From the NCBI GenBank assembly GCA_003219345.1, contig QHOP01000270.1, forward strand, positions 1-6,730: a DNA stretch of 6,730 nt. The letters are read 5' to 3'. Shown piece after piece: positions 5,528 through 6,730 of this stretch. Source of the DNA: Verrucomicrobiota bacterium (GTDB lineage: Bacteria; Verrucomicrobiota; Verrucomicrobiia; Limisphaerales; AV2). Position 1 is the first letter of the stretch. Each line of letters opens with the position of its first letter. The notes beneath the pieces are model-generated. The model had not been told where the DNA came from and made no database searches. It saw only the letters and a list, made by a program, of their open reading frames with translations. The translations under genes and the position numbers were made by a program.

Positions 5528-6451
5528 ATGAGCAGAACCGCTTTGTTATTTGCCGGCCAGGGTGCCCAATCGGTCGGGGTGGGAAAGGATCTGGCGGACA
5601 AATTTCCAACCGGGCGGGCGTTGTTTGACCGCGCCAACGCCGCGTTGGGTTACGATCTGGCGGGTATTTGTTTCAAAGGACCGGAGCTGGAGCTGACGAA
5701 GACCGAAAATGCCCAGCCTGGAATTTATCTGGTGAGCTGGGTCGCCTTCCAATTGTTGAAGGAGCGCGTGCCGTCGCTGAAATTCGAGGCGGCGGCGGGA
5801 TTGTCGCTCGGCGAATTCACGGCGCTGACGGCCGCGGGCGCGTTGAATTTTGAAGATGGACTGAAGCTGGTGCGCCAACGCGGGCGTTTCATGCAAGAGG
5901 CGTGCGAAGTCACGAAGGGCGGCATGGCGGCGATCATCGGCCTTGGCGAAGCGCCCACTCGCGAGGTCTGCGCGCAAGCAGGAGTCGAACTGGCCAATCT
6001 GAATTGTCCGGGCCAAATCGTGGTCTCGGGCGAGTCGGAGAAAATCATCCAGGCTTGCGAACTGGCCAGGGCCAAAGGCGCGAAGAAGGCGCTGCCCTTG
6101 ACCGTGGCCGGCGCGTATCACTCGGCGCTCATGGCCAGCGCGCAGCCGAAATTGCAGGCGGCGTTGGCCGCGGTGCGGCTGCAGTCACCAACGTTGACCG
6201 TGGTTTCCAATGTCACCGCCAAACCACACGGCGCCGTCGCCGACATTCAATCGCTGCTGGTGCGGCAAGTGACGTCCTCGGTGCGATGGGAAGAGTCGAT
6301 GCGTTATTTGTTGACGCAAGGGTACACGCGTTTCATCGAATTGGGCCCGGGCAAAGCGTTGAGCGGTTTTATGAAACGAATCGACAAGAACACGCAGCTG
6401 TTCAACGTGACCGACGAGTCGAGCCTGGAGGCGACGGCGAAGGCCATTTGA
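5528..6451 (+). CDS. fabD: Malonyl-CoA:acyl carrier protein transacylase
   Basis: FabD moves the malonyl group from malonyl-CoA to acyl carrier protein, supplying extender units for type II fatty acid synthesis in the cytoplasm. The 307 residues match the usual size of about 310. Features in order: FAGQGAQ (8-14) with oxyanion-hole glutamine Q11, the nucleophile elbow GLSLGEF (91-97) with S93, R118 in RQRGRFMQ that binds the malonyl carboxylate, H198 in AYHSALM as catalytic histidine, and ELGPGKALSGF (271-281). The residue before the catalytic serine is leucine where E. coli has histidine (GHSLGE). The ATG at 5528 gives the normal short N-terminus, with no clear Shine-Dalgarno site. fabG follows after 69 bases, a standard fab cluster order. 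Confidence 0.95.
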   Translation: MSRTALLFAGQGAQSVGVGKDLADKFPTGRALFDRANAALGYDLAGICFKGPELELTKTENAQPGIYLVSWVAFQLLKERVPSLKFEAAAGLSLGEFTALTAAGALNFEDGLKLVRQRGRFMQEACEVTKGGMAAIIGLGEAPTREVCAQAGVELANLNCPGQIVVSGESEKIIQACELARAKGAKKALPLTVAGAYHSALMASAQPKLQAALAAVRLQSPTLTVVSNVTAKPHGAVADIQSLLVRQVTSSVRWEESMRYLLTQGYTRFIELGPGKALSGFMKRIDKNTQLFNVTDESSLEATAKAI

Positions 6452-6469
6452 CCAGGGATTGAACAGAGA

Positions 6470-6481
6470 CGAAAATTTTCG
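6470..6481. repeat. Perfect 12-bp palindrome in the fabD-fabG gap
   Basis: CGAAAATTTTCG is an exact palindrome starting 18 bases after the fabD stop. It overlaps by two bases the start of the decanucleotide repeats that follow. It could be an operator or part of the repeat element. Confidence 0.4.
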
Positions 6482-6509
6482 TGTTCATTCGTGTTCATCC
6501 GTGGTTAAA
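6480..6509. repeat. Degenerate decanucleotide tandem repeat upstream of fabG
   Basis: Three consecutive 10-bp units are visible: CGTGTTCATT, CGTGTTCATC and CGTGGTTAAA. The first two differ at one base; the third keeps only CGTG-T. I recall similar 'CGTGTTCATTCGTG' strings scattered in many Verrucomicrobia genomes, usually between genes. It occupies the fabG leader, ending 11 bases before the ATG. Confidence 0.6.
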
Positions 6510-6520
6510 GAACCGCAGCG

Positions 6521-6730
6521 ATGAGCCAACTCGCCAATCAGATCGCGGTCGTGACTGGCGCCGGCCGCGGCATCGGGCGCGCCATTGCGTTAAAATTTGC
6601 CGCCGAAGGCGCGGACATCGTCTGCGTCTCACGCACGGCGGAAAACTCCGGGAAGGTCGCCAACGAAGTGCGCGCTTTGGGACGCAAGGCGTGGGCGCAC
6701 GCCGTGGACGTGGCTGAATCCAGGGCCGTT
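6521..6730 (+). CDS. fabG: 3-oxoacyl-ACP reductase, N-terminal fragment
   Basis: The gene is cut by the right edge; 70 residues are present from the ATG at 6521. The frame shows a Rossmann-fold short-chain dehydrogenase start: IAVVTGAGRGIGRAIA (8-23) with the TGxxxGIG cofactor loop at 12-19, R38 after the second strand (VCVSR), which suggests NADPH, and VDV (62-64) before the adenine pocket. FabG reduces 3-oxoacyl-ACP to 3-hydroxyacyl-ACP. The catalytic Ser-Tyr-Lys lies beyond the window, so the fold is certain but the FabG assignment leans on its position right after fabD. Other short-chain dehydrogenases remain possible. Confidence 0.88.
   Translation, partial: MSQLANQIAVVTGAGRGIGRAIALKFAAEGADIVCVSRTAENSGKVANEVRALGRKAWAHAVDVAESRAV

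Noticed and set aside
5325..5531. Plus-strand 68-residue open frame between the beta-propeller gene and fabD
   Set aside because: It translates through the hairpin repeats, is dominated by arginine and low-complexity residues, and overlaps the fabD start.
5546..6121. Minus-strand open frame antisense to fabD
   Set aside because: It is a shadow of a strongly conserved gene with no motifs of its own.

Overview
The window looks like a GC-rich bacterial chromosome segment. It most resembles Verrucomicrobiota, perhaps the Pedosphaera/Limisphaerales side. That placement rests on recalled features: a bifunctional-type rhamnulose-phosphate aldolase paired with rhamnulokinase, genes mostly without Shine-Dalgarno sites, and interspersed short palindromes and a decanucleotide direct repeat of the kind seen in those genomes. 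No rRNA, tRNA, CRISPR array, transposase gene or replication origin was seen.

Layout. (1) 1-195, minus: the N-terminus of a RhaD-type rhamnulose-1-phosphate aldolase, running off the left edge. (2) 196-339: a divergent intergenic region with a perfect 10-bp hairpin and a possible terminator-like alternative fold in the rhaD leader. (3) 340-1785, plus: one uninterrupted reading frame joining a complete HAD-family phosphatase-like domain to a complete CPBP-type membrane protease-like domain. This is the most unusual gene here. (4) 1854-2486, plus: an unrecognised predicted lipoprotein with a C-terminal hydrophobic segment. (5) 2502-2578: a long imperfect inverted repeat between convergent genes, with a T-tract that fits termination of the minus-strand gene. 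(6) 2612-4075, minus: rhamnulokinase RhaB. (7) 4076-4361: a divergent intergenic region with a 10-bp palindrome and a possible promoter. (8) 4362-5306, plus: a lipoprotein with a phytase-esterase/SdiA-regulated-like beta-propeller. (9) 5307-5527: a palindrome-rich spacer. (10) 5528-6451 fabD and 6521-6730 (cut by the right edge) fabG, the start of a fatty-acid synthesis cluster.

How they work together. RhaB phosphorylates L-rhamnulose. The RhaD-type enzyme then splits rhamnulose-1-phosphate into DHAP and lactaldehyde, and in the bifunctional family it also processes the lactaldehyde. The two genes lie on the same strand but are separated by the two opposite-strand genes, so this catabolic locus is interrupted. 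FabD loads malonate onto acyl carrier protein and FabG performs the first reduction of the elongation cycle. The HAD-CPBP fusion and the two lipoproteins have no pathway assignment from context; all three are predicted envelope proteins.
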